A DNA stretch of 38,044 nt from Candidatus Termititenax persephonae (GTDB lineage Bacteria > Margulisbacteria > Termititenacia > Termititenacales > Termititenacaceae): the NCBI GenBank assembly GCA_003864475.1, contig BGZO01000013.1, forward strand, positions 1 to 38,044, given 5' to 3'. The notes under the pieces were generated by a model. That model saw nothing but the letters and a program-made list of their open reading frames with translations. It searched no databases and had not been told where the DNA came from. The first letter of the stretch is position 1, and the number at the start of each line of letters is the position of its first letter. A program made the translations under genes and the position numbers. This document shows, piece after piece, positions 6,602-14,145 of the stretch.

Positions 6602-7039
6602 CTAGCGCTTAACCTGACAATTCCGGCAAATACCGCGCACTTTCGCGCCAAAACGAATCGGCTCAAAATGATGGACGGCGGCGATTTTCTTTTGCAGTTT
6701 TATGATTTTGCTGTTGTCGTACTCGATGATTTGTCCGCATTGGGTACAGACCAGATGCCCATGATTCTGATGCTTGTAGAGATGCTCAAAACGAAACACC
6801 CCGTCGACACCGCTGATACGTGCCGCCAGTCCCGCTTTTTCTATAACCTGCATCGCCCGAAAAGTAGAGGAAAAACTCGCCTGGGGATATTTCTTCTTAA
6901 CTAATTCGTGCAGTTCTTCGATAGAAAAATGTCCCTCGGAATTGATAAAAACATCCAGCACATCGAAACGCTGATGCGTGTTGCGCAACGCATTTTCGGC
7001 AATATAGTCCGCTAAAATTTTGACTTCTTCCTGCGACAT
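6602..7039 (-). CDS. Fur-family metal or peroxide regulator
   Basis: A 145-residue Fur/Zur/PerR-type repressor. The N-terminal winged helix (~1-80) includes the TFRAMQVIEKAGLAARI segment; the C-terminal dimerisation domain carries HKHQNHGHLVCTQCG (metal ligands and the first CxxC) and ends with CRNC, the second CxxC of the structural zinc site. Which metal or signal it senses cannot be told from sequence. Two ATGs lie in tandem (7042, 7039). The -10 box at 7051-7046 puts transcription start exactly at 7039, so the second ATG on a leaderless mRNA is preferred; no Shine-Dalgarno is present. It stands alone next to the integrated element. Confidence 0.9.
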   Translation of the reverse strand: MSQEEVKILADYIAENALRNTHQRFDVLDVFINSEGHFSIEELHELVKKKYPQASFSSTFRAMQVIEKAGLAARISGVDGVFRFEHLYKHQNHGHLVCTQCGQIIEYDNSKIIKLQKKIAAVHHFEPIRFGAKVRGICRNCQVKR

Positions 7040-7045
7040 CATGCC

Positions 7046-7054
7046 ATTATAGCA
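7046..7054 (-). promoter_or_regulatory. Extended -10 promoter of the Fur-family gene
   Basis: On the minus strand the sequence reads TGCTATAAT, an extended -10. Its last base is 7 bp from the second ATG, giving a leaderless transcript. No convincing -35 is present, as expected with a TGn extension. Confidence 0.65.
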
Positions 7055-7136
7055 GATTCACGAGCGGTAAGTCAGCTGGTCTCTGACCAGCTCCATTAAA
7101 TGCCTGGCTGATTATAAGATGTTTCTGTTTATTAAG

Positions 7137-7221
7137 TGCCGAAGGTGGGACTTGAACCCACACACCCGCAAGGAGTTCACGATTTTGAGTCGTGCGCGTC
7201 TACCAATTCCGCCACTTCGGC
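7137..7221 (-). tRNA. tRNA-Leu (anticodon CAA)
   Basis: The acceptor stem GCCGAAG/CTTCGGC, the D-arm with GGTAGACGC, the anticodon loop CTCAAAA (CAA, reading UUG), a long variable arm and the T-arm GGTTCAAGTCC are all present. The long variable arm agrees with Leu. Confidence 0.96.
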
Positions 7222-7326
7222 TTGTTGCGTCAAAGATTTTCGCAAATTCGGGCAAATAAAGCAATTCGCGAAAATATAATTTGTATTGAAAACAATATGC
7301 GGTAATTACCGCGCTGTAGGGGTGAT

Positions 7327-7356
7327 AAATCGCGCGGGCTTCCTTACGCGCGATTT
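7327..7356 (-). terminator. 10-bp-stem hairpin downstream of ssrA
   Basis: AAATCGCGCG (7327-7336) and CGCGCGATTT (7347-7356) form a perfect stem with a 10-base loop, downstream of the tmRNA on the minus strand. It follows a second hairpin (7361-7381). There is no long T run after it, though the stem ends in ATTT. Probable terminator or 3'-end processing structure. Confidence 0.55.
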
Positions 7357-7360
7357 AATA

Positions 7361-7381
7361 CCAGGCGCCGTTTGCGCCTGG
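7361..7381 (-). promoter_or_regulatory. Hairpin formed at the tmRNA CCA end
   Basis: CCAGGCGC (7361-7368) and GCGCCTGG (7374-7381) pair perfectly. The encoded CCA of tmRNA is part of the stem, so the precursor's 3' end is held in a hairpin, which may guide 3' processing. Confidence 0.55.
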
Positions 7382-7758
7382 TGGAGCTGGTGGGAATCGA
7401 ACCCACGTCCAAGAATGCCCGAAGGCAAGCCGCTACGGGTGTAGTCTGCGTTTGCTTTTCGCCTGAGACCTGTCCGCAGACCGACCAATCCCACGCTAAG
7501 TCTTAGAACTTTGCTTTGACGGCAAATCCAAAACACTTTGCCGCCGCGTCTGGCAAAATAAAGTCAGCGAAAAAACACCAGCGATTCTTCCGTAACTCGT
7601 CGCTTAAATTATTAAGCGGCTAAAGCTAATTCAGGCTCGTTGAAATCAACGACTTTTACATCATTAGCAGTTGTTTTTTTGTGCCTTTTGACGAGGCCAG
7701 GCACGCCCTCGACCCGCGTCTTACCGACAATCCATTCCTGTCGAAACCAGGCAGCCCC
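7379..7758 (-). ncRNA. ssrA: tmRNA (ssrA), one-piece
   Basis: The 5' end GGGGCTG pairs with CAGCTCC at the 3' end, followed by A and an encoded CCA, forming the tRNA-Ala-like acceptor. The TTCGACAGG-type 5' region and the T-arm GGGTTCGATTCCC are typical. The tag-coding part reads ANDVKVVDFNEPELALAA and then two stops (TAATAA). The tag ends LALAA, like the LAA degradation signals of other bacteria. It rescues stalled ribosomes and marks the broken product for proteolysis. The gene is contiguous, not permuted. Confidence 0.96.
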
Positions 7759-7777
7759 ATGTCAAAGAACTAAATTT

Positions 7778-7786
7778 ATTATAGCA
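7778..7786 (-). promoter_or_regulatory. Extended -10 promoter of ssrA
   Basis: TGCTATAAT on the minus strand, 19 bp before the mature 5' end of tmRNA. It is the same TGnTATAAT type as found for rpsB and the Fur gene. Confidence 0.65.
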
Positions 7787-7823
7787 CAAGGGCGGCAATA
7801 AAATTGCAACATTTTTCTTATCC

Positions 7824-7853
7824 TTGCGATAACCTAACGCGAGGAAATATATT
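7824..7853 (+). promoter_or_regulatory. Promoter of the deacetylase/glycosyltransferase operon
   Basis: TTGCGA (7824-7829) and TATATT (7848-7853) are 18 bp apart. They give a leader of about 37 bases that contains the Shine-Dalgarno CAGGAGA before the ATG at 7897. Confidence 0.5.
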
Positions 7854-7896
7854 CCACCTGAACATTCTAACAAATGTGCTTCAGGAGATTTGAGTT

Positions 7897-10800
7897 ATGT
7901 ATACAAAAATATTTGCGCAAGATTTTAGCGCAAGAAATAATCTGCCTGCGACAGCTTTTTCTGCCGAGCGGAGCGCAACTGTTTATACAAAATATCAGCA
8001 TAAACTAGCTTTAGGAATCATCGCCACGGACTATGCGTTAACTCTGGACAAGGCAGCAAAATTTAAAGAAGCGCTGGCCTCACTGCCGAAAAATTATGCT
8101 AAACAAGCGCCGCTTATGGTCTCTGTTGCTGACACCCAGCTTTTGCGAAAATTTAGGGCGGAGAGCTATGCCGAAGAGATTTGCTGGAATACCAACAACA
8201 ATTACGATGTGCTAATGCGTAGACTACAAGCGACTGTGGATTTTACCGATGCCACACTGTTGCTGGTGTCCTGTGATTTTGTGGCTTGGCCTGATAATTA
8301 TTTGGCGGCAACCATAAAACAATTATTGGGTTACAGTATGCCCGTGATTTCTATTAACAAGATAAAGAATATGGCTACGGCAAAACATTTTAGCAACCCG
8401 CTGGATTTAATTACTTATGCCGATGCTCACTTTAATACTTTCGAAAATGACCACGACTGGCTGCCAGCGTCCCGGCCTTATATGGTGCTTAATAAAGATT
8501 TTATGCTTGGCGTTAATCAGCCGCGCAAACTGACAGTGCAGGGACAAGTCCACCCAGAAAAAAATATTGCCGCGGAAAAGGTCTTATTAGACAGGGCTGG
8601 CGAAAATCTGCCCCAAAACAAAAATATTTTATTCTTTGAACCGCATCAAGACGATTATATTATTAGTGCCGCGACTTTTATGAAAAGACTGTTGCAGAAC
8701 AACAACCGCCTGCGCGTGGTCAGCTTCTTTGAAAAGCCCGCCAATAAACACAAATACTTGGCGGGAACAGACAAGTCTAGGCTGGAGGAGAACAAGGCCG
8801 CTTTTAGTTTCCTTGCGGAACGAGCCTGCGCCCAAGCTTTTGTGGCCTATCAATATTTTGAGATTTCGGCGGAAGCCTCTGCGGAGAAGCGCAAAAGTCT
8901 AATCTCCCAATTAGGAGCATTGTTGCGGCAAAATACTCCAGATTTTATCGTCATCCCAGCGCTGCAAGACACCCAGCGTGAGCATGTGCGGCTAAGAAAA
9001 CTGGTTTTGGCAGGACTAAACGAATATTCTTTAGACCAAGAGCAGACTATTCCGGTGTATAGCGTGCCTTTATTTTCTGCCGAGAAAAGTACGTTGGCTA
9101 AAAGCAATTTGCTGATTATACAAAATGAGTCGGAGGTCGCGGAGAAAAGACGGTTACTGGCTTTATATCCCAGCCAGAAAGAATATACCGACCAACATTC
9201 TCCCTTGGTAATTTTCCGAGAAAATATCCGCAAACAAATAGCGCAAGATATTTTTAAAATTGACGCACCCGGAGTGGAGTTTCTGAGCTTGGAATCCTTG
9301 CCGCGCACCCGCAATATTGGGGACAGTCCGCTCTATGTCGTCGCGCAGCAGAACAGACTGGCCATAGCATATCGCGGCGCTAAACATATCTCTTATTTTT
9401 GTTACAACTTGAAAGCCAAGAAATTCCAACTGCTGAGTTTTGCGAGAGAATCTTGGCTGCCGACCAAATTGACTTCAGCTGATTTAAATCAAATCGCCAT
9501 GGATTTTTTGGATATCATTTACCAGCTTGACCGACAAAAATTGATTTACCTTGATAGAAAAAAAGATATTCATAAAGCCATGACAGAATATTACGCGCAC
9601 TTTGTTTCCAGGCAAATAACCGATTTTTCCGCAGAACCTTCTTTATTTATTTTCAAAATAATGTATGAAAAATACATCGCCTATCTGGAAGACCGGAAAA
9701 TTGAGACGGGACTGCTTTTTGCGACAAAAACAATTCCCAGCCGCGCCTTGTTACGGCAAAGGCTTAAAAATCAGCCCAAAATATTAATCGGGCTGCCGAC
9801 CTATAAAGGTGAGTCTTTGCTCCCGGACCGCATCCGCAATATTCAAACAGAACTCAACAATCTGTCCGCGCCGTTGAAAAACAATATTTCCGTGGAATTG
9901 GTCTTGTTTGTTAATGGCAAAACGGCAGAAGTAAAAGAAAGCCTGCCGCTTGTTTTCCGGCAAGCCTTGAATTCGCTGGGCAATGGCATCAATGTTTTAC
10001 AGAAGATAACCATTCTGAAAGATAATTGTCCCAGCCAAGCTAATGCTATCCACAAAATTTTTGGCTACGCCCGAGAGAACAAGGCGGACATAGTTACTTT
10101 AACCGACGACGATATTAAATATTCTCCCGGCACTTTAAATGAATTGTTTACCGCGATTTTAATGAATCCCCACCAAGACGCTCTGCTAGGCATCAAACAT
10201 TATTGGATTAAAAGGGATTCCGCTGCTCTGCTACAAGAGATAAAACAAGAACTGGCTAAGCATAAGCTGTCCGAGCAAAGCCGGGACTTCTGGGCAAAAC
10301 TATTGTTTCCCTACAGAAATTTTTGGGAAGATGTCTCTCGCTTCCATCGCGCAAGCACAAATGATTTTGCGGTTATTGATGTCTGCGGCGCCGGACTGAC
10401 TATGTGGACTGAGGGATATAAGGGAATTCCTTTTTGGATTCGCCAAAGCGACATTGTGTTAAATTATCGGCACAAGCCGCATATTGAACCGATTGCCAAC
10501 AGTTTTTTTACTGGGTATGCCGCAAACAGCATCTCGCAATCTGTAAAATTCATGTCCAGAGCGCATTACGGCTATCGAGACGATATAAATGTAATTTTTT
10601 CTAAAGAAAGAGTTCAGCTACAAAATAATCCATATTTAGAATATTTTAAAATTAAAAATCTGGAGCGGAACATTGGCCAACTTCAAGGGCTGCACAATAA
10701 AGTGCTGTATGCCACCTCGTTACTTTTTAACAGCTTGATGAGTTTTTGTTTTGATATCTTTGATTTTCTTTTTGAAAGATACAAGCACACTTGGATACGG

Positions 10801-10941
10801 AACGGGGTGCTGGAAGAAGAACAGGCTGTTAGCTCGGAAACTTATATCTTGGACGGCGTAGATTTGCAGGAGATTGATAAGTATGAGCGAATCTGCCTGA
10901 GTGTTAAAAACAATAAAATAGTCGAGGAGTTAAAAAAATGA
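7897..10941 (+). CDS. Three-domain protein: nucleotidyltransferase-like, PIG-L deacetylase, GT2 glycosyltransferase
   Basis: A 1014-residue multidomain protein. Residues ~30-210 look like a nucleotidyltransferase or GT-A fold (NNYDVLMRRL, LLLVSCDFV, a late PLDLITYAD), a weak assignment. Residues ~243-430 form a PIG-L/LmbE-type N-acyl-sugar deacetylase: FFEPHQDD (His250, Asp252/253) matches the PHPDDE zinc motif and QREH (His363) the distal ligand; the general base Asp is kept, but the usual Pro-Asp-Asp spelling is altered. Residues ~628-830 form a family 2 glycosyltransferase: ILIGLPTYKGE at the start, TLTDDD (737-739) as the metal/nucleotide-sugar site. About 180 C-terminal residues are unassigned. 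No signal peptide; cytoplasmic. CAGGAGATTTG precedes the ATG. The stop overlaps the radical SAM start (ATGA), so they probably act together, perhaps building an unusual aminosugar glycan or glycoconjugate. Confidence 0.85.
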   Translation: MYTKIFAQDFSARNNLPATAFSAERSATVYTKYQHKLALGIIATDYALTLDKAAKFKEALASLPKNYAKQAPLMVSVADTQLLRKFRAESYAEEICWNTNNNYDVLMRRLQATVDFTDATLLLVSCDFVAWPDNYLAATIKQLLGYSMPVISINKIKNMATAKHFSNPLDLITYADAHFNTFENDHDWLPASRPYMVLNKDFMLGVNQPRKLTVQGQVHPEKNIAAEKVLLDRAGENLPQNKNILFFEPHQDDYIISAATFMKRLLQNNNRLRVVSFFEKPANKHKYLAGTDKSRLEENKAAFSFLAERACAQAFVAYQYFEISAEASAEKRKSLISQLGALLRQNTPDFIVIPALQDTQREHVRLRKLVLAGLNEYSLDQEQTIPVYSVPLFSAEKSTLAKSNLLIIQNESEVAEKRRLLALYPSQKEYTDQHSPLVIFRENIRKQIAQDIFKIDAPGVEFLSLESLPRTRNIGDSPLYVVAQQNRLAIAYRGAKHISYFCYNLKAKKFQLLSFARESWLPTKLTSADLNQIAMDFLDIIYQLDRQKLIYLDRKKDIHKAMTEYYAHFVSRQITDFSAEPSLFIFKIMYEKYIAYLEDRKIETGLLFATKTIPSRALLRQRLKNQPKILIGLPTYKGESLLPDRIRNIQTELNNLSAPLKNNISVELVLFVNGKTAEVKESLPLVFRQALNSLGNGINVLQKITILKDNCPSQANAIHKIFGYARENKADIVTLTDDDIKYSPGTLNELFTAILMNPHQDALLGIKHYWIKRDSAALLQEIKQELAKHKLSEQSRDFWAKLLFPYRNFWEDVSRFHRASTNDFAVIDVCGAGLTMWTEGYKGIPFWIRQSDIVLNYRHKPHIEPIANSFFTGYAANSISQSVKFMSRAHYGYRDDINVIFSKERVQLQNNPYLEYFKIKNLERNIGQLQGLHNKVLYATSLLFNSLMSFCFDIFDFLFERYKHTWIRNGVLEEEQAVSSETYILDGVDLQEIDKYERICLSVKNNKIVEELKK

Positions 10942-12383
10942 AAAAAGCGTTTAAAGAAGGATTTAAACAGGAAATTACTGCGCAAAGGATTTCAGGATTC
11001 GGCTCAGAAATAAAATTTTCTGAACAGTTGCAGGCTAAATTTAACGGATTGCTGCAGGACAATATCAGCCCCGGACAGCGGCAACTCAGCCTGCAAATAT
11101 TTGCGGCCCTGTACGCTTTTCCTGACATTAGAGTTTCCGAATTGCTGGCGGCATATAATTTATCTTTGCCGGAAATTAAAAAAGTTTATGCGGTTCTTAA
11201 ACCCCTGGCCGTACTCAAGGAATTGTTTTCCGAGCATCCTCTTTGGAAAAATTTTTTCTATAAACTGAAAACCTTGATTCAAGACAGTGAACTTATGGAC
11301 AAATTAAATAAAGGAGAATTCATTTATCCGCGGGCCATCGAAATCCATCCCTCGATAAGATGTAATTTTCGTTGTGAGTTTTGTTACAGCAAGGATAATT
11401 GGCAGTACCTAGAGGAGCGGACAGGACAAACTCCTTTAACCGTTTCCGCTTGGGAAAAACTGCTTGCAGAGGGACAGAAGAACGGACTGCAAACTGTATT
11501 TATTTCCGGCGGTCTTGAGCCGTTGATGGCCAAAGAAAAAACTCTGGCCGTGGCCAGAAAAGCTTTGGCCTTGGGGATAAAACCAATACTTTTCTGCAAC
11601 GGCTCCCTAATCAATGTTAATAATGAAACGGAGTTATACTTATTGTTGAGTTTAAATACTTTGGCGATTAGCCTCAAAGGCATCAGTCCCGAAACATATC
11701 GGAAAACGGTTGTCAGCTACAGCAACTTTGCCCGCTTGGTTGAGATTATTGATGTACTCTGCCAAAAGAAAAGGATAAGCAAGTCGGCTACGGAAATTAT
11801 TTTGCCGTTTTTTATATCGGAAAATACTTATCAGGAACTGCCCCAGTTAATTGACTTGGTAAATCAACATGACTGGGCCGACAGCGTTGTTTTGGGATTA
11901 AGCACCGACAATATTATCACCAGAAAAAATGCTTTGCAGAATCGAGAAGCCATGTATATTGGCAATGTTTTAACCGATTTGGTGAATAATTCGCACATTC
12001 GTTTTAATACCAACGACACTTTAAATGATTTTATGTTTAGGTTTAACAACAATAATATTCCGGCAGTGTATAATTATCAGCTACGCAACGTACCAAGCTG
12101 CAAATATTGGGAGTTAAGGCCGGCCATCAATCCGTACGGCAAAGTTTTTCCCTGCTGTTTTGTTTCAATGCCGGGGATAGCGCCTGTCAGCAAACAACCG
12201 TACCTGGGAATAGTGAGCGCTGAAACGTCCTTGGCGGACATATTAATTGCCAACGCTTCCAACAATTTGAATACCGAAAACTGTTTTTCCTGCAATCCAG
12301 CGGAAAAAAGCGGCCTGCGCGGCGTTGCCAAATTAAAAGCCGATTTTACCGCCGGACTGGATTATCAATTACAACCTTACTGA
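10938..12383 (+). CDS. Radical SAM protein with SPASM-like C-terminus
   Basis: A 481-residue radical S-adenosylmethionine enzyme. Residues 1-135 form a helical region of unknown role, with HTH-like spacing in VSELLAAYNLSLPEIKKVYAVL. The [4Fe-4S] motif CNFRCEFC supplies Cys142, Cys146 and Cys149, followed by GGLEP (191-195), the SAM-binding GGEP equivalent. The C-terminus carries Cys388, Cys406-Cys407, Cys449 and Cys452 (SCKYW, PCCF, CFSC), the pattern of an auxiliary cluster as in SPASM/twitch proteins that modify peptides or sugars. It starts inside the stop codon of the deacetylase/glycosyltransferase gene, so synthesis is coupled. No precursor peptide gene is visible nearby. Epimerisation or other modification of a sugar or peptide substrate is possible; unknown. 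Confidence 0.88.
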   Translation: MKKAFKEGFKQEITAQRISGFGSEIKFSEQLQAKFNGLLQDNISPGQRQLSLQIFAALYAFPDIRVSELLAAYNLSLPEIKKVYAVLKPLAVLKELFSEHPLWKNFFYKLKTLIQDSELMDKLNKGEFIYPRAIEIHPSIRCNFRCEFCYSKDNWQYLEERTGQTPLTVSAWEKLLAEGQKNGLQTVFISGGLEPLMAKEKTLAVARKALALGIKPILFCNGSLINVNNETELYLLLSLNTLAISLKGISPETYRKTVVSYSNFARLVEIIDVLCQKKRISKSATEIILPFFISENTYQELPQLIDLVNQHDWADSVVLGLSTDNIITRKNALQNREAMYIGNVLTDLVNNSHIRFNTNDTLNDFMFRFNNNNIPAVYNYQLRNVPSCKYWELRPAINPYGKVFPCCFVSMPGIAPVSKQPYLGIVSAETSLADILIANASNNLNTENCFSCNPAEKSGLRGVAKLKADFTAGLDYQLQPY

Positions 12384-12388
12384 GCGGA

Positions 12389-12413
12389 GAAAAAAATACA
12401 CCGCGCGTACGCG
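12389..12413 (-). terminator. Terminator candidate of tRNA-Ser (TGA)
   Basis: On the minus strand the palindrome GCGCGTACGCGC is followed after a few bases by a run of seven T. It would also lie just after the radical SAM gene on the other strand. Confidence 0.45.
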
Positions 12414-12415
12414 CT

Positions 12416-12505
12416 TGGCGGAGGAGGTAGGATTTGAACCCACGGTACCCTCGCGGGTACAACGGTTTTCAAGACCGCCGCAATCGACCACTCTGCCACT
12501 CCTCC
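12416..12505 (-). tRNA. tRNA-Ser (anticodon TGA)
   Basis: The acceptor stem GGAGGAG/CTCCTCC is followed by G and an encoded CCA. The anticodon loop CTTGAAA gives TGA (reading UCA), and a long variable arm with GTACCCGCGAGGGTAC is present. Downstream on the minus strand a GCGCGTACGCGC palindrome (12402-12413) followed by a T run (12389-12396) is a probable terminator. Confidence 0.96.
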
Positions 12506-12540
12506 GAGGGAAAGATTATACCCGAAAATACCAAACTTTT

Positions 12541-13062
12541 TTAGGCAGTCGGCTTGGAGTCCTTATTAATGCTGTTCTGGAGCGTGTTCTGCAGAATATT
12601 TTTCCCCTGCTGCTGAATGTCCTGCAAGTCTTCCTTGACCTTGGCAAATTTGGCTTGAATAGCATTCTTGCCAAACTTGTTGTTGAGGTCGGTCAGCTTG
12701 GCCGTCAGATTAAACTTTTTGTTGAAGCCGCCCAGCAGGGACTTGGTTTGATTGAGTGATTGCGTTTTGTCTTTCAATTGGGACAAGCCCGCGGTCAGAG
12801 CTTCTTTATTTAGATATTGGTTCTTGACATTCTTGATGTTCTTGAACAGACCCAGGATTTTGCCAAGCAAAGGCAGGGCGAGAAGCTTGACCTTGAGGGC
12901 TTCAACGTGCTTGCGCAGGGCATTGTATTTATTTAAAACTAAATTTGTAACCTGCTCACTCGTTGCCCGCTGGGACTCGGCAGGTTTGAGCTTGACTGCG
13001 GGCAGAGGCCCCTTAATCTGTGGCTTGATATCCAAATCTACTTTAGTGTTTTCTCCAGGCAT
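12541..13062 (-). CDS. Helical hypothetical protein, 173 residues
   Basis: No family recognised. A strong Shine-Dalgarno (AAGGAGGATTT) precedes the ATG at 13062. Residues ~1-35 are Pro/Lys-rich and disordered; the remainder is a series of amphipathic helices with heptad-like Leu/Lys/Asn spacing and a hydrophobic patch (VKLLALPLLGKILGLF, ~58-73). This may be a membrane-surface or apolipoprotein-like helical protein. Low complexity makes homology claims unsafe. It stands alone; the hairpin-repeat cluster lies directly upstream. Confidence 0.75.
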   Translation of the reverse strand: MPGENTKVDLDIKPQIKGPLPAVKLKPAESQRATSEQVTNLVLNKYNALRKHVEALKVKLLALPLLGKILGLFKNIKNVKNQYLNKEALTAGLSQLKDKTQSLNQTKSLLGGFNKKFNLTAKLTDLNNKFGKNAIQAKFAKVKEDLQDIQQQGKNILQNTLQNSINKDSKPTA

Positions 13063-13104
13063 AAATCCTCCTTGAAATAGATATACCCAGAATTTGAGGT
13101 TTTA

Positions 13105-13131
13105 TACCCCCAGCCCGGTAGGCTGGGGGTA
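13105..13131 (+). repeat. Hairpin repeat with an 11-bp stem, copy 1
   Basis: TACCCCCAGCC and GGCTGGGGGTA form a perfect 11-bp stem around loop CGGTA (13116-13120). Read on the minus strand the loop is TACCG, matching the nACCG loops of neighbouring hairpins. A second copy of its core is at 13175-13191. Confidence 0.75.
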
Positions 13132-13174
13132 CTTCCTCGCCTGCAAGGAAATGCAGGCTCGGTCGTACCCTTTT

Positions 13175-13191
13175 CCAGCCCGGTAGGCTGG
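13175..13191 (+). repeat. Hairpin repeat, copy 2
   Basis: The core CCAGCC-CGGTA-GGCTGG is identical to the centre of the hairpin at 13105-13131. The outer stem is interrupted by TTTT but can continue with GTACCC/GGGGTAC. It is followed by ACTTCC as in copy 1. Confidence 0.7.
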
Positions 13192-13223
13192 GGGTACTTC
13201 CACACGTCGCGCGTTTCACGCGC

Positions 13224-13380
13224 TTGCGACCGACCACGGCTACAAGCCGCGGAGGAAGTGTCGCTGGCTGACCGAGCCAGCGGCTGGGGTTCACTTAACT
13301 TCGCTTTGCTTGCGACCGAAAGCGGCTTCACGCCGCCGAGGAAGTCCTGTCAGCTAACCGAGCTGACAGGGTTAAGTTCG
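13224..13380 (-). repeat. Two degenerate ~86-bp multi-hairpin units (REP/BIME-like)
   Basis: Two adjacent units begin TTGCGACCGA at 13224 and 13310. Each holds a GC-rich stem (CGGCT-ACA-AGCCG; GCGGC-TTCAC-GCCGC), then GAGGAAGT, then a longer stem with loop GACCG or AACCG (GCTGGCT/AGCCAGC; TGTCAGCT/AGCTGACA). Stem sequences differ between units while pairing is kept. The stretch 13294-13380, read on the minus strand, aligns without gaps to 17129-17215 at roughly 85% identity. No coding potential is credible here. Confidence 0.75.
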
Positions 13381-13478
13381 CCGCGCCGCACAAGGAAATA
13401 CGCCCTCGGTCGCACTCCGCTCGCTGGTTGCTCGCTGGGACTTCCTCGGGCGCAATGAACTTCGCCCTCGGTCGCGCC

Positions 13479-13581
13479 CTTGGTATTATTTTTTGGGCAA
13501 AGAATACCCCAAAAAATATCACGCCGCCGCTGGTCGCGGCTTGGTATTATTTTTTGGGCAAAGAATACCCCAAAAAATATC
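13479..13581 (+). repeat. Duplicated 42-bp hairpin with T/A-rich stem
   Basis: A 42-bp sequence beginning CTTGGTATTA occurs identically at 13479-13520 and 13540-13581, 61 bp apart. Each contains ATTTTTTGGG and CCCAAAAAAT, a long stem with a 9-10-base loop, and a competing GGTATT/AATACC pairing. The T- and A-rich arms could act as terminators in both directions between the divergent neighbours. Confidence 0.85.
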
Positions 13582-13636
13582 CATACATATAAATAGTGTC
13601 TCGTGGGTAATGTATGGCAGACAGAGGGAGCGTGTT

Positions 13637-13867
13637 ATGACAATGCTTGATGATTGTGCGGAACCTTGGCCAGAGGAAGACCGTGATGATGCTTACGCTG
13701 AATGTCTGGAACGATACTGCGGCATAAATACCGCCAGTCTTTTCAACGCCAGCCGCGGCTCAATTCTGCCCGAAGAAGTTTATCCCTATGAGGTCGTGGT
13801 CTTTTCCGACCAGCCCGGGATTTTGCGGACAGGGATTTTACCCAAATCGCCAAACATAGTCCGCTAA
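13637..13867 (+). CDS. Small acidic hypothetical protein
   Basis: A 76-residue protein, start chosen for GAGGGAG about 7 bp upstream. The N-terminus is strongly acidic (EPWPEEDRDDAYAE), with two Cys in CLERYC; the C-terminus is beta-like. Not recognised. It follows the duplicated hairpins and ends 32 bp before the next gene, which has its own -10 box. Confidence 0.55.
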   Translation: MTMLDDCAEPWPEEDRDDAYAECLERYCGINTASLFNASRGSILPEEVYPYEVVVFSDQPGILRTGILPKSPNIVR

Positions 13868-13887
13868 AAATATGCCGTCTTTAGTGT

Positions 13888-13893
13888 TACAAT
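13888..13893 (+). promoter_or_regulatory. -10 box for a leaderless 2TM-queC-queE mRNA
   Basis: TACAAT ends 7 bp before the A of the ATG at 13900, so transcription should begin exactly at the start codon. There is no Shine-Dalgarno and no clear -35. Confidence 0.5.
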
Positions 13894-13899
13894 AATTTC

Positions 13900-14145
13900 A
13901 TGCTCAGCAAAGAAGTTGCTTGGACTTTATGGGGATTTTTTCTCGCGCACGCGGCGCTTTATGTTTTCACAAATGTCGGCCTGCTCGTTCTCAACCTGCT
14001 GACTTTCAGCGGCGAACTCTGGTTCTTGTATGTGCTGGTTGTTTGGGGGCTGCTGCTCGCCGCTCATTATTACACAAACAAGCTGCTTGTCTCCGGGTTT
14101 TTCCTAAAAATCCGCGACAAGATTTTGGACAGGCTGAATAAATGA
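13900..14145 (+). CDS. Small two-helix membrane protein
   Basis: An 81-residue inner-membrane protein with two predicted helices (about 8-32 and 38-60) and a short basic tail (KIRDKILDRLNK). It resembles 2TM-domain proteins. It overlaps queC by ATGA, so it is coupled to queC-queE; a role in transport of a queuosine precursor would be speculation, as two helices are too few for a typical transporter. A -10 box directly before the ATG suggests a leaderless mRNA. Confidence 0.7.
   Translation: MLSKEVAWTLWGFFLAHAALYVFTNVGLLVLNLLTFSGELWFLYVLVVWGLLLAAHYYTNKLLVSGFFLKIRDKILDRLNK

Noticed and set aside
7306-7536. Minus-strand ORF of 76 codons
   Set aside because: It lies inside the tmRNA gene and its T-arm; the same happens over tRNA-Asn (76-300) and its right copy (6351-6548).
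8850-9314. Minus-strand ORF of 154 codons within the multidomain gene
   Set aside because: The plus-strand frame is continuous over 1014 codons with clear domain motifs; the antisense ORF is a shadow.
13080-13600. CRISPR array
   Set aside because: Repeats are hairpins of differing sequence and spacing, without unique spacers of constant length, and no cas gene is present.
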